A stretch of 64,000 nt of DNA from CAYUNE01 sp964446115 (lineage in GTDB: Bacteria > Desulfobacterota > Desulfobulbia > Desulfobulbales > Desulfobulbaceae): assembly GCA_964446115.1 (NCBI GenBank), contig CAYUNE010000027.1, positions 124,001 through 188,000 on the forward strand. Direction: 5' to 3'. Positions 8,690 through 16,129 of the stretch are shown one piece after another. How positions within the stretch are numbered: position 1 is the stretch's first letter; every line of letters begins with the position of its first letter. The position numbers and the translations under genes are program-made. The notes under the pieces were generated by a model. The model did no database searches. It saw nothing but the letters and a program-made list of their open reading frames with translations, and was not told the DNA's origin.

Positions 8690-10240
8690 TCATTCGCGCC
8701 CAGGGTCATGCTCCGCCGGCTGGTTTCGGGGAATCAGCCAGCAGGAGATTTTCACCCGGCTGATCTCCGGTGGCCGGAACCGGGGGCAACCGGTGAAGTG
8801 GAGACGGCAGTATTTTGCCGCATAGCCGTGGGGATCGTACTGTTCCCAGCGTGTTTCCACCAGCCAGATGCGGCGGTGTTTCCCGGCCGTTTTCATCAGT
8901 TTTCCGCCGACCGTTTCATAATCCTGCCGCACGGCTCCCTGTTCCACCACCTCCATCGCCGTCGGCCGGAAGTAATGGAGAAAGGGCTTGATGTGGCCGG
9001 TGACGTAGACGGCGTCGCCGGCGCTGCCGTTTTCAGCGATATAGGCGGCGGCGCTGCGGAAATCGGTTTTGGCGTAGGCGGGATCGGTGAAGTGGTTGGC
9101 TATGGCCGTTGCCTGGTAGGAGAGAACCGCGGCCAGCAGGAGGATGCCGCGACCATGGCCGGCCGTGATGCCGGCGGCGCAGAGGATCAGCAGGGGAAAG
9201 AGCAGGGAACTGATATATCGGAGATTGTAGGAGTGGTGGGTGTTGACGGCAAGGAGCGTCAACAGGGTTGTGGGAATGACCAGCCAGAGCAGCAGAACGA
9301 TCCTGGTTTGCCGCCGGCTGAGGCTCCGCAACGCCATTGCCAGGCAGGGGATGAAGATCAGGCCGAAGAAAAGAAAAACGAACGGAAAAGGGGTGATCGC
9401 CCGTGCCGGGGAGAAGTGATGAAGGCTGTAAGTGGAGGGGCCCAGCGAGAAACCCGAGAAAAAGGCGAAGAGGGAATAGGGCAGGGCCAGGAGAGAAAAG
9501 GGGCGTTCAATGCCGTAGGAAACGCCCAACCCCTTCAGCAAGACGGGAACAAAGGGAAAAAAGGTGAGTGAGGCCGCCAGCTGGCAGCCAATGATCCGGC
9601 TTGCGTACCATACAGCGCCGTATCCGGTTTTTCCGGTCACAAAGGGTACCAGGGCCAGGTGAAAGATGAGAATCAGGGCCGTCATCAGGTGGGTATGGAT
9701 TCCCAGGGTGATGCTGAGCCAGTAAAGGAACCACTGTTTTTTGTCCGGTGCCTTGAGGAGGTGGAGCAGCGACAGGGTGGAGGCAAGCGTCAGGAGCATG
9801 AAGAGGGTATAGGGTCTGGCATCCTGGGAATACCAGAGGTGGAAGGGAGAAAATGTCAGCAGCAGGGCGGCGACGACGCCGGTTTGCCGGTCGGTGAGAA
9901 GCGAGGCCAGCCGGAAGAGCAGCGGCACGGTGAGGGCGCCGAAAATTGCCGACGGCAGACGCAGGCTCCATTCCGTCGGTGACAGCAGGAAGAAGAGCCG
10001 CTCGATGGCGTAGTACAGAGGCGGGGTGCTGGAAATGGAGGCTCCCCGCCAGATGAGGCCGTTCCAGCCGGGGGCGATGATCTCGCGGGTGAGAACTTCA
10101 TCCTGCCAGAAACTTGCCCCGCCCAGGTCCCAGAGCCGCAGGGCCAGGGCGACAACGGTGAGGAAAGAAATGAGGAAGCCGGTCGTAAGCGGCAATGGGC
10201 GGTGTTTTTTTTCGCTGCGGAACAGGGGGGTGTCGCTCAT
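8690..10240 (-). CDS. ArnT/PMT-like glycosyltransferase family 39 membrane protein
   Basis: The 516 aa polytopic protein has the GT39 signature early on. LRLWDLGGASFWQDEV carries the acidic residue of the first periplasmic loop, followed by STPPLYYAIERLFF and WYSQDARPYTLFMLLTL. These enzymes use polyprenyl-phosphate sugars to glycosylate lipids or proteins on the periplasmic side. The start (ATG 10240) overlaps the stop of the upstream dolichol-phosphate-mannose-synthase-like GT2 by 4 nt, and that enzyme would supply the polyprenyl-phosphate sugar. The longer frame upstream is antisense shadow of that neighbour. It converges with the beta-helix gene. Confidence 0.88.
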   Translation of the reverse strand: MSDTPLFRSEKKHRPLPLTTGFLISFLTVVALALRLWDLGGASFWQDEVLTREIIAPGWNGLIWRGASISSTPPLYYAIERLFFLLSPTEWSLRLPSAIFGALTVPLLFRLASLLTDRQTGVVAALLLTFSPFHLWYSQDARPYTLFMLLTLASTLSLLHLLKAPDKKQWFLYWLSITLGIHTHLMTALILIFHLALVPFVTGKTGYGAVWYASRIIGCQLAASLTFFPFVPVLLKGLGVSYGIERPFSLLALPYSLFAFFSGFSLGPSTYSLHHFSPARAITPFPFVFLFFGLIFIPCLAMALRSLSRRQTRIVLLLWLVIPTTLLTLLAVNTHHSYNLRYISSLLFPLLILCAAGITAGHGRGILLLAAVLSYQATAIANHFTDPAYAKTDFRSAAAYIAENGSAGDAVYVTGHIKPFLHYFRPTAMEVVEQGAVRQDYETVGGKLMKTAGKHRRIWLVETRWEQYDPHGYAAKYCRLHFTGCPRFRPPEISRVKISCWLIPRNQPAEHDPGRE

Positions 10241-10986
10241 GGAACCGGAAAGAGACGGGAGGTGATGAGACGGTGGCGGGCCAGGCGAAAGCAGCAGGCC
10301 GTGACCATACAGCCCAGGCCGTATCTGATGCTGCGGACAAGGTTGATGGAGGAGGCTTCCGGGAAGTAGCTGGTGGGACAGCTGATTTCCGCCACCGTGT
10401 ACTTTTTCCACAGGATCTGGGCGATGATCTGGTTGTCGAAGACAAAGTCGTCGGAGAAGAGCTCCAGGTCCAGGTCTTTGAGGAGGGTGCGGGAAAATGC
10501 CCGGTAACCGGTGTGGTATTCCGAGAGTTTGGCGCCCAGGAGGAGATTCTCCGCCAGGGTGAGAAGACGGTTGGCGGCATATTTCCAGGGGGGCATACCG
10601 CCCTTGAGGGCATGGCCTCCGAGAATGCGGGAGCCGAGGACGCAGTGATAGAGGCCGTTGCCGATCATGGCCGCCATTGCCGGAATGAGTTTCGGGGTGT
10701 ACTGATAATCCGGGTGCACCATGATGATGATATCGCCCCGGTGCTGCAGGGCAAGGGAGTAGCAGGTTTTCTGGTTGGCGCCGTAGCCGCGGTTGTCGGC
10801 ATGGACGTGGACGCATGAACCGGCCAGGGAGTTGGCGATGGCCACGGTTTCGTCCCTGCTGCCGTCATCGACGATGATCACCTGATCGACGATGCCCTGG
10901 GCCATGACCTCGTCGTAGGTACGGCGGATTGTTCTGGCCGCGTTGAAGGCGGGCATGATGACGATGATCTTCTGGTTTCGATACAT
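10237..10986 (-). CDS. Polyprenyl-phosphate glycosyltransferase, DPM1-like GT2
   Basis: The 249 aa soluble GT2 has IVIMPAFNAARTIRRTYDEV, VIIVDDGSRDET, a HPDYQYTPKL segment in place of the usual DADxQ, and ILGGHALKGGMPPWKYAANRLLT. This is the pattern of dolichol/undecaprenyl-phosphate mannose or glucose synthases. It has no C-terminal membrane helices, so membrane association must be peripheral. It is coupled to the GT39 gene (4 nt overlap); together they form a plausible donor-synthase and transferase pair. About 200 nt of non-coding sequence separates it from the next gene upstream (zraP-like). Confidence 0.9.
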   Translation of the reverse strand: MYRNQKIIVIMPAFNAARTIRRTYDEVMAQGIVDQVIIVDDGSRDETVAIANSLAGSCVHVHADNRGYGANQKTCYSLALQHRGDIIIMVHPDYQYTPKLIPAMAAMIGNGLYHCVLGSRILGGHALKGGMPPWKYAANRLLTLAENLLLGAKLSEYHTGYRAFSRTLLKDLDLELFSDDFVFDNQIIAQILWKKYTVAEISCPTSYFPEASSINLVRSIRYGLGCMVTACCFRLARHRLITSRLFPVP

Positions 10987-11182
10987 GCGGGATGACCGGA
11001 AAATATGGGACGGGACAGGCGGCTCGGAGAAAAACAGCGTACCTTATAGTTTTACCCGAAACCGCTATGAAAGTGAATTTCAAAAAATCGGCGGGAAAGG
11101 GGGAAGGGGAGAAAATCGGCCCCGACAGGAAAAAGGAGGGGGAAACCTGTGGGGGCCGGAGGAGGGGTGTCGTGGTGATTGT

Positions 11183-11614
11183 TTACATGGGGCCGCCCCG
11201 GCCGTGGTGACCGGCCGGTCCGAAACCGGGGCCCATCATGCCGTGTCGTCCCGGACCCAAGAAGGCGGGCAGGCCTTTTTCCGCCGCCTTCTTGCGCATG
11301 CTCTCCCGCAGGTCGAACAACTCCGCGGACAGGGCCGCGGCCTGGGCGGTATCGGGGTTGTCGCTCCGCATCAGGGCGCGCATTTCCGCACGTTTGATTG
11401 CCATGTTTTTCCTGATGTCGGCTGTTTCATCCAGAAAGGCGCTTCGTTGTTTTTGCTGTTCTTCGCTCAGTTCCTGGCCGAAACAGGGACCACCGGGCCC
11501 CCGGCCTTCGACCCCGGGACCGTGCGCCCCGGCAAACCGGACACCGGCAATGCCGAGTCCGAGGACGGCGATTGAAATAATGGTAAGGTGTCGGAGAGGG
11601 TGTCTGTCTTTCAT
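11183..11614 (-). CDS. zraP: ZraP/Spy/CpxP-like periplasmic metal-binding protein
   Basis: The 143 aa protein has a signal peptide (residues 1-30, ending near RFAGAHG). It then has a helical Spy/CpxP/ZraP core with SEEQQKQRSAFLDETADIRKNM and ELFDLRESMRKKAAEKG, and a His/Gly/Met-rich C-terminus (GRHGMMGPGFG, GHHGRGGPM) suited to metal binding. Known ZraP proteins are zinc-responsive periplasmic chaperones that tune the ZraSR system. The gene is divergent from a ZraS-like kinase, the E. coli arrangement, and has a good sigma-54-type promoter (11669-11684). The symbol is given by homology and synteny; a general heavy-metal-resistance protein is the alternative. Confidence 0.82.
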   Translation of the reverse strand: MKDRHPLRHLTIISIAVLGLGIAGVRFAGAHGPGVEGRGPGGPCFGQELSEEQQKQRSAFLDETADIRKNMAIKRAEMRALMRSDNPDTAQAAALSAELFDLRESMRKKAAEKGLPAFLGPGRHGMMGPGFGPAGHHGRGGPM

Positions 11615-11668
11615 GGTTTTCTCCCGTGGTTGAAATTCTGAGGTGTTTGCCTGTGTACCCCTGGATTA

Positions 11669-11684
11669 AGCAAGTGGTATGCCC
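11669..11684 (-). promoter_or_regulatory. Predicted sigma-54 (-24/-12) promoter of zraP
   Basis: Read on the minus strand the site is GGCATACCACTTGCT, with exactly 10 nt between the GG (-24) and GC (-12) dinucleotides and a perfect TTGCT at the -12 side. Transcription would start near 11658, about 44 nt upstream of the zraP ATG. ZraP genes are known sigma-54 targets. Confidence 0.65.
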
Positions 11685-11793
11685 GAAGAGGAATTTTATT
11701 GATAACAGTAGGAGATTGTTTGAAAAGATGAACAGTGCCCCGGGGCCGTACGGCTTTTTTGTTGGAAAAGGGAGACGTGTGCCGCCAAGGGGC

Positions 11794-11841
11794 GGGGAAT
11801 TTTTACCCGGTCGCCCCGGCCGGGTGGGTAATTTTTACCCG
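11794..11841. promoter_or_regulatory. Twin palindromic operator-like boxes (candidate ZraR-type enhancer sites)
   Basis: GGGGAATTTTTACCCG (11794-11809) and GGGTAATTTTTACCCG (11826-11841) repeat with a 32 bp period, about three helical turns. The second is a perfect GGGTAA-N3-TTACCC palindrome; the first differs at one base. They lie 110-170 bp upstream of the zraP sigma-54 promoter, where enhancer-binding proteins act. E. coli ZraR boxes are also tandem, of similar length and AT-centred. Confidence 0.6.
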
Positions 11842-11876
11842 ATACCGCTCCGGTAAAGGAGGGTGCGGCCGGTTGG

Positions 11877-11940
11877 TCGCGACCAATCACTGTTAGGATG
11901 CAAGATATAGCGCATGGTTGCCCATCCTGTGATTACCTTA
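11877..11940 (+). repeat. 64-nt intergenic element, copy E
   Basis: It aligns end to end with the other copies (GATATAGCGCATGGTTGCCC in the middle, CCTGTGATTACCTTA at the right end) but has a diverged left arm. That arm carries part of a perfect 14 bp palindrome, TTGGTCGCGACCAA (11873-11886). It ends 44 nt before the kinase start and immediately before its predicted promoter. Confidence 0.65.
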
Positions 11941-11943
11941 AGG

Positions 11944-11960
11944 CCGGCCTGAATTTTGCT
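11944..11960 (+). promoter_or_regulatory. Candidate sigma-54 promoter of the ZraS-like kinase
   Basis: CCGGCCTGAATTTTGCT has GG and GC exactly 10 nt apart and TTGCT at the -12 box, though the -24 box is weaker. A start near 11971 would give a leader of about 14 nt before ATG 11985. Divergent sigma-54 promoters match the E. coli zraP-zraSR layout. Confidence 0.5.
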
Positions 11961-11984
11961 TCAGACAGAAAGAAAAAGCATGCC

Positions 11985-13835
11985 ATGAACCGGAAAACCC
12001 GCACCCGTCTCTTCTATGTCTCTCCCTGGCTGTTGGCCATGGCCACCGGTCTGCTGGTATTGATCATCGTGGTCTTTTCGGTGACCAATATACAGCGGGA
12101 AAAACGGCTCATGACCCGGGCGCTCATCCAGAAGGCCGCAACCCTGATGCGGATCGTCAACTCCGGCTCCCGCTCCTCCTTTGTCGCCGATTTCCGCCGC
12201 GGCATGCACCTTATCAATCCCTGGAACGATCATGTCCAGCGGGTCATCTCCCACGTGGCCGAGGCCGCCGATATCCGTTATCTGGCCGTGGTGGACGAGG
12301 ATGGCGAGGTGGTCGCCCACAGCGATCCCGGCTTGATCGGCACCACCTTGCATATCGCCTTTTCCGAGCTGCAGTCCTTTGTGGAGGTGCACGAACTGCG
12401 CAGGGTGCATTATCATATTGTCTCGACCGGGGAAAAGGAACGGATTTTCGAGGCGGTGCGTCCCTTTGTCCCCCTGCGCCCATTGCCGCCGGATGCGCCG
12501 TTTCGCAAGTGGCTGCGTCTCAACGGCATGGGCGGCTTCGGCACTTACCGGGGACCCGGCGGTTTCAATCCCCACCACCACTTCCGTCTCTTTGATCCCG
12601 ATCAGCAGTATGTGATCGTAGCCGGCCTGAGTCTCAGCAGCTATGATGCGGCCATCAAAAAGCTCTATCTGCAGGCGGCGGTGCTGTCCGTTGTCATGTT
12701 GCTGGTCGGCTGCGGCGGCTGGCTTTCTCTGGCTGCGGTGCAGGGATACCGGGTTTCCCAGCATACCCTTGGTGAAATGAGGGCCTTTACCGGACTGCTG
12801 ATTTCCCGCCTGCCGGTGGGGATCATAGCCACGGATCGGGACGGATTGATCAAAACCTGTAACCGGGCCGCCGCCGCAATGATCCGGGTGGAGGCGGACA
12901 AACTGCCCGGCGCCCCTCCGGAGAAGGTATTGCCGGAAGATTTTACGGTTTTTTTTCAACAGGAGATGGATGACAACGGCACCGGCCGGACAGGTGGCGA
13001 GGGACGCGACATCCATTTTTCCGCAGACGGCATCACCCGTATTCTCCACTGTCAGGTCATCAGGATTTCCGAGAGCCGGGAAGGCGACGGCGGCAGGGTG
13101 CTGCTGCTGACCGATCTCACCGACCTGAAAAATCTCGAGCGGGAAATGCGGCGCCATGAACGGCTGGCAGCCATTGGTGAAATGGCCGCCGGCGTCGCCC
13201 ATGAGGTGCGTAACCCTCTTAGCTCCATCAAGGGACTTGCCCTGTTGCTCCAGGGTAAGTTTGCCTCGGGAAGCAAGGAGCGGCAGAGCGCCCAGCTGCT
13301 GATTCAGGAGGTGGAGAGGCTGAACCGTGCCATTACCGAACTGCTCAACTTTACCGGTTCAGCGGCAATGGATCTGCAGCCGGTGGACATCGGGGCTTTG
13401 TTGAAAAAGGAGGTGCAGCTGCTGGGTACGGATATCGACAAGGGCGGCGTCACTCTCAAGCTGGAGATTGCCGATGATCTGGCACCGGTGCGCGCCGATG
13501 CCGACCGGCTCAATCAGGTTTTCCTCAACCTGCTGCTCAACGCCCTGCAGGCCATGCCCGGAGGCGGTACCCTTGCCGTCAGCGCCGGCAACAGTCCGGA
13601 TGGACGGGAGGTAATCATTGCCATCAAGGATAGCGGCAGGGGGATACCGGCGGCCATGCTCGGCCAGGTCTTCTATCCCTATTTCACCACCAGGCCCGGC
13701 GGTACCGGGCTGGGACTGGCGATGTCGCAAAAGATCGTCACCGATCACGACGGCACCATCCGGCTGGAGAGCGAGGAGGGTGCCGGAACCACGGTCACCG
13801 TCGTCCTGCCCGTGATGATGGCGGATTCAGTCTGA
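11985..13835 (+). CDS. zraS: ZraS-like sensor histidine kinase
   Basis: The 616 aa kinase has a first membrane helix (about residues 15-37) and a periplasmic sensor region up to a second helix near 235. It then has a PAS domain (about 270-380), HisKA with AAGVAHEVRNPLSSIKG, and HATPase_c with LLNALQAMPGG, KDSGRGIP and PGGTGLGLAMS. The kinase core is close to ZraS. The sensor region contains GGFNPHHHF, a histidine cluster that could bind metal. ATG 11985 was chosen over an upstream ATG at 11898 because the latter lies inside a repeat and has no ribosome site. No response regulator gene follows, so the partner must be elsewhere. Confidence 0.85.
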   Translation: MNRKTRTRLFYVSPWLLAMATGLLVLIIVVFSVTNIQREKRLMTRALIQKAATLMRIVNSGSRSSFVADFRRGMHLINPWNDHVQRVISHVAEAADIRYLAVVDEDGEVVAHSDPGLIGTTLHIAFSELQSFVEVHELRRVHYHIVSTGEKERIFEAVRPFVPLRPLPPDAPFRKWLRLNGMGGFGTYRGPGGFNPHHHFRLFDPDQQYVIVAGLSLSSYDAAIKKLYLQAAVLSVVMLLVGCGGWLSLAAVQGYRVSQHTLGEMRAFTGLLISRLPVGIIATDRDGLIKTCNRAAAAMIRVEADKLPGAPPEKVLPEDFTVFFQQEMDDNGTGRTGGEGRDIHFSADGITRILHCQVIRISESREGDGGRVLLLTDLTDLKNLEREMRRHERLAAIGEMAAGVAHEVRNPLSSIKGLALLLQGKFASGSKERQSAQLLIQEVERLNRAITELLNFTGSAAMDLQPVDIGALLKKEVQLLGTDIDKGGVTLKLEIADDLAPVRADADRLNQVFLNLLLNALQAMPGGGTLAVSAGNSPDGREVIIAIKDSGRGIPAAMLGQVFYPYFTTRPGGTGLGLAMSQKIVTDHDGTIRLESEEGAGTTVTVVLPVMMADSV

Positions 13836-14027
13836 AGGCGATATGATCTCCAGAAAGTTCTCCTGAAGAAAGGTACATTCCCTGGGAGTGAGATCAAAGC
13901 GCAGCACTGCATCGTTGATGACGCTCTGTCGGGATTTGTCGGGGTGCTGCTGCACGGTCTCGCCTATCCAGCGGATGGCGTTTTTCAAAGCCGTTGACGG
14001 CGGTTGGATTGAATCGGCACCACTCAT
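13827..14027 (-). CDS. Small conserved protein of unknown function (66 aa)
   Basis: This short acidic protein reads as a compact helical domain: KNAIRWIGETVQQHPDK, then QSVINDAVLRFDLTPRECTFLQENF. The start has a strong ribosome site (AAGGAG, 5-6 nt before ATG), and the composition is unlike a shadow ORF. Its 3' end overlaps the kinase gene by 9 nt in convergent orientation. I believe similar small proteins occur in related bacteria, but I cannot name the family. No membrane helix or metal ligands are seen. Confidence 0.7.
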   Translation of the reverse strand: MSGADSIQPPSTALKNAIRWIGETVQQHPDKSRQSVINDAVLRFDLTPRECTFLQENFLEIISPSD

Positions 14028-14066
14028 CTGTTCTCCTTGCTTTGGGATACGGGGTCGGGGATGCTG

Positions 14067-14130
14067 CGTGAGCGCTTACAGCCAAGAGGTATATATTATT
14101 CCCAGGGTTGCGAACCCTGGGAATAATTAT
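14067..14130 (+). repeat. 64-nt intergenic element, copy F (AAGCGCTT-type subfamily)
   Basis: It aligns with the other copies over its full length. The left arm is AGCGCTTACAG and the centre holds a strong hairpin, CCCAGGGTTGCGAACCCTGGG. It is most similar to copy G. It lies in the gap 14028-14370, which otherwise holds only a possible decayed reading frame (14213-14398). Confidence 0.65.
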
Positions 14131-14212
14131 GCGTAATCTATACCGTACCTTTGTCCCACCCGCCAACTTTTTTTCTTATGCGCTTCACCGTCCGCCGGGC
14201 GGAAGGTCTTGA

Positions 14213-14398
14213 CGGCCGTCGAACTCCGGTGGTATCATTGTTTATGATGGTTCGCGTCCGCCCATCCGGGATGTGGTGCCGAAGACCGGGGACTGGGAAG
14301 CCCAACCGCTCAGTCGTCTCCGTGATATGGAAGACATGATTTTTTTGAGCCTGAAGGTCACAGAGGAAATATGGAAAGTCTTGCCGGACAGTTTTTAA
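14213..14398 (+). other. Possible remnant or tiny coding frame upstream of yqgE
   Basis: After a TGA at 14210 this frame reads as protein-like sequence (GGIIVYDGSRPPIRDVV, then KTGDWEAQPLSRLRDMEDMIF) and runs 28 nt into yqgE before stopping. It has no good start codon. A different frame upstream starts with ATG at 14178, so a frameshifted small gene is possible. I do not recognise it. Confidence 0.3.
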
Positions 14399-14922
14399 TC
14401 TCGACCCTGCGAATGCCTGATCCCCGCTTCCGGGAGCAGGTCATTTACATGTGCGCCCACAATGAAGAGGGGGCCATGGGCCTGGTTATCAACAACCCGA
14501 ACCCGGAAATGACCCTGGTGGATATCCTGCGCGGCACTGAAATGCCCATTCCCGAGGAACCGCTGCCCCCTGTCTATATCGGGGGCCCGGTGGAACTTGA
14601 TGCCGGATTCATCCTTTTTAGCTCCGATTACACCGCCCGCAACGAGCTGGAAATCAGTCCCCGTATTTCTCTGTCCCGCGATAACGGCCTGCTCTACGAT
14701 ATCGCCCGCAACCGGGGGCCGGAACACTTTCTCTTCATGCTGGGCTATGCCGGGTGGGGACCGGGACAGTTGGAGGCCGAGCTTGCCGATAACGGCTGGC
14801 TGATCGTGCCCTCCGACTTTGATGTGCTCTTCAACACTCCGGATGAGCTTAAATGGAAGATGGCGGCCCGCAAACACGGTATCGATATTTCCATTTACGG
14901 CGATATCATCGGCAACGCCTGA
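14371..14922 (+). CDS. yqgE: YqgE/AlgH family protein
   Basis: The 183 aa protein is of normal length for the family. Conserved segments are GQFLISTLRMPDPRF, GAMGLVINNP, VYIGGPVE and LGYAGWGPGQLEAEL. The family is widespread and folds as a small alpha/beta protein; its biochemical role is unclear, and AlgH was linked to alginate regulation in Pseudomonas. The ribosome site GAGGAAAT precedes the ATG. A cysteine-cluster gene follows 40 nt downstream, probably in the same transcript. Confidence 0.93.
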   Translation: MESLAGQFLISTLRMPDPRFREQVIYMCAHNEEGAMGLVINNPNPEMTLVDILRGTEMPIPEEPLPPVYIGGPVELDAGFILFSSDYTARNELEISPRISLSRDNGLLYDIARNRGPEHFLFMLGYAGWGPGQLEAELADNGWLIVPSDFDVLFNTPDELKWKMAARKHGIDISIYGDIIGNA

Positions 14923-14962
14923 TTCAGGGTATCTTCTTTTCTCTTTTTCCCTTACCGGTTCC

Positions 14963-15394
14963 ATGAGTGACGGCAAACCACAGCAGGCGGCCCGCATCGA
15001 CGATATCTTCCGGTGCACCCAATGCGGTTTCTGCTGCCATGGGGAGACCACGGTCTCCCTGGACGAGGATGACCGTCGCCGCATGGTGGCCTGCCTGGGA
15101 GAGCCCGAAGCAGTGGTGCGGGACAAGTACTGGAGGGTGACCGGCGATATCGTTCAGATGAAGACCGTTGACGGCCACTGCATCTTTTACGACGATGAAC
15201 GCGGTTGCACGGTGCATGCCGGTCGTCCCTGGCGTTGTGCCCAGTGGCCCCTGCACCCCAGCATACTTGCAGACCGCGCCAATTTTGAAACCATTAAAAA
15301 CTCCTGCCCCGGAATAAATCCGGACCTCGATTACGAGTCCTTCTGCGCCGTTCTCAGGCAACTTATGGTTGAAAAAGAAGTACTCGCCTGCTAA
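14963..15394 (+). CDS. YkgJ-family cysteine-cluster protein
   Basis: The 143 aa protein has RCTQCGFCCHG near the N-terminus and then GHCIFYDDERGCTVHAGRPWRCAQWP. This cysteine pattern (CxxCxxCC, then C, C and C) defines the YkgJ-type Fe-S or zinc-binding family. The start at ATG 14963 was chosen because upstream codons are yqgE shadow. Function is unknown beyond metal binding. It lies between yqgE and rlmH. Confidence 0.88.
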   Translation: MSDGKPQQAARIDDIFRCTQCGFCCHGETTVSLDEDDRRRMVACLGEPEAVVRDKYWRVTGDIVQMKTVDGHCIFYDDERGCTVHAGRPWRCAQWPLHPSILADRANFETIKNSCPGINPDLDYESFCAVLRQLMVEKEVLAC

Positions 15395-15456
15395 AGATTT
15401 ATTCTCAGCCCCACGCCGACCCGAGGCGTTATACCGCCCCAGAGACGAAAAGCAAT

Positions 15457-15615
15457 GTAATTGATCGCAACCACCGCATCTTCGCACACTCTCTCCCGGC
15501 CCCATAACGGGGCTATAGCAGCCGGGAGAGAGCGTGCGAATCTGCAGCACCTGTGAACAATTACAGTTTGGAAGATGATATACTGCCGGGGTTACCTGCC
15601 CCTGTGATCGGTTAC
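15457..15615 (+). repeat. Composite 159 bp intergenic element, copy B (intact long hairpin plus core)
   Basis: The left module is a long hairpin. The arm from GTAATTGATCGC (15457) through TTCGCAC and CTCTCTCCCGGC pairs with GCCGGGAGAGAG and GTGCGAA up to CAATTAC (near 15564), with only a few mismatched blocks. The roughly 20-nt loop itself contains CCCCATAACGGGG. The 65-nt core follows (15551-15615), so the middle arm CTGTGAACAATTACAG is shared and could pair with either side. It ends 12 nt before the rlmH start. Confidence 0.85.
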
Positions 15616-15627
15616 AAAGCAATCTGG

Positions 15628-16095
15628 ATGAAATTCGTCTTTCTATTTCTCGGTAAGACCAGGGAAAAGTATATCGATACCGGTATCAGGGATCACGCCA
15701 AACGATTGGGAAGGTATCTTTCCGTTGAAATCGTTGTCTTGAAAGAAAAGATCATTCCTTCGCTTACTCATGATCAGCAGAAAGAGCGTGACGGCCGTCT
15801 GCTTCTGAGCAGATGTAAAAGCGGTGTCATCAAGGTGGCGCTTGATGCGCGCGGCCGGCAGCCCGATTCCATGGAACTCGCCGACATGGTGGGCGGCTGG
15901 GAAAGGAGCGGTCTCGGAAGCGTGGTGTTCCTCATCGGCGGTCATCTGGGACTGGCGCCCGGGGTGCTCCAAGAGGCCGATGTCGTCCTCTCCCTTTCCA
16001 GGTTGACCTTTACCCATGAGATGAGCCGACTGATCTTGTTGGAACAGCTCTACCGGGCCTGTTCCATAAGGGCGGGACATACATACCACAGGTAA
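15628..16095 (+). CDS. rlmH: 23S rRNA (pseudouridine1915-N3)-methyltransferase RlmH
   Basis: At 155 aa it has the exact family length. RlmH is a SPOUT methyltransferase that methylates pseudouridine 1915 in helix 69 of 23S rRNA using SAM. Seen motifs are the N-terminal strand MKFVFLFLGKT, the knot region VVFLIGGHLGLAPG, and the C-terminal LSLSRLTFTHEMSRLILLEQLYRACSIRAGHTYHR block ending in the conserved Tyr-His-Arg. The start was set at ATG 15628, since upstream codons belong to the repeat. There is no obvious Shine-Dalgarno sequence. Confidence 0.95.
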   Translation: MKFVFLFLGKTREKYIDTGIRDHAKRLGRYLSVEIVVLKEKIIPSLTHDQQKERDGRLLLSRCKSGVIKVALDARGRQPDSMELADMVGGWERSGLGSVVFLIGGHLGLAPGVLQEADVVLSLSRLTFTHEMSRLILLEQLYRACSIRAGHTYHR

Positions 16096-16129
16096 TACGA
16101 GGGACTCGAACAGACGACGGTATTCACGG

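Noticed and set aside
10241..10816. N-terminal extension of the GT39 frame
   Set aside because: It overlaps the DPM1-like gene in another frame; the ATGA overlap at 10237-10240 marks the true start.
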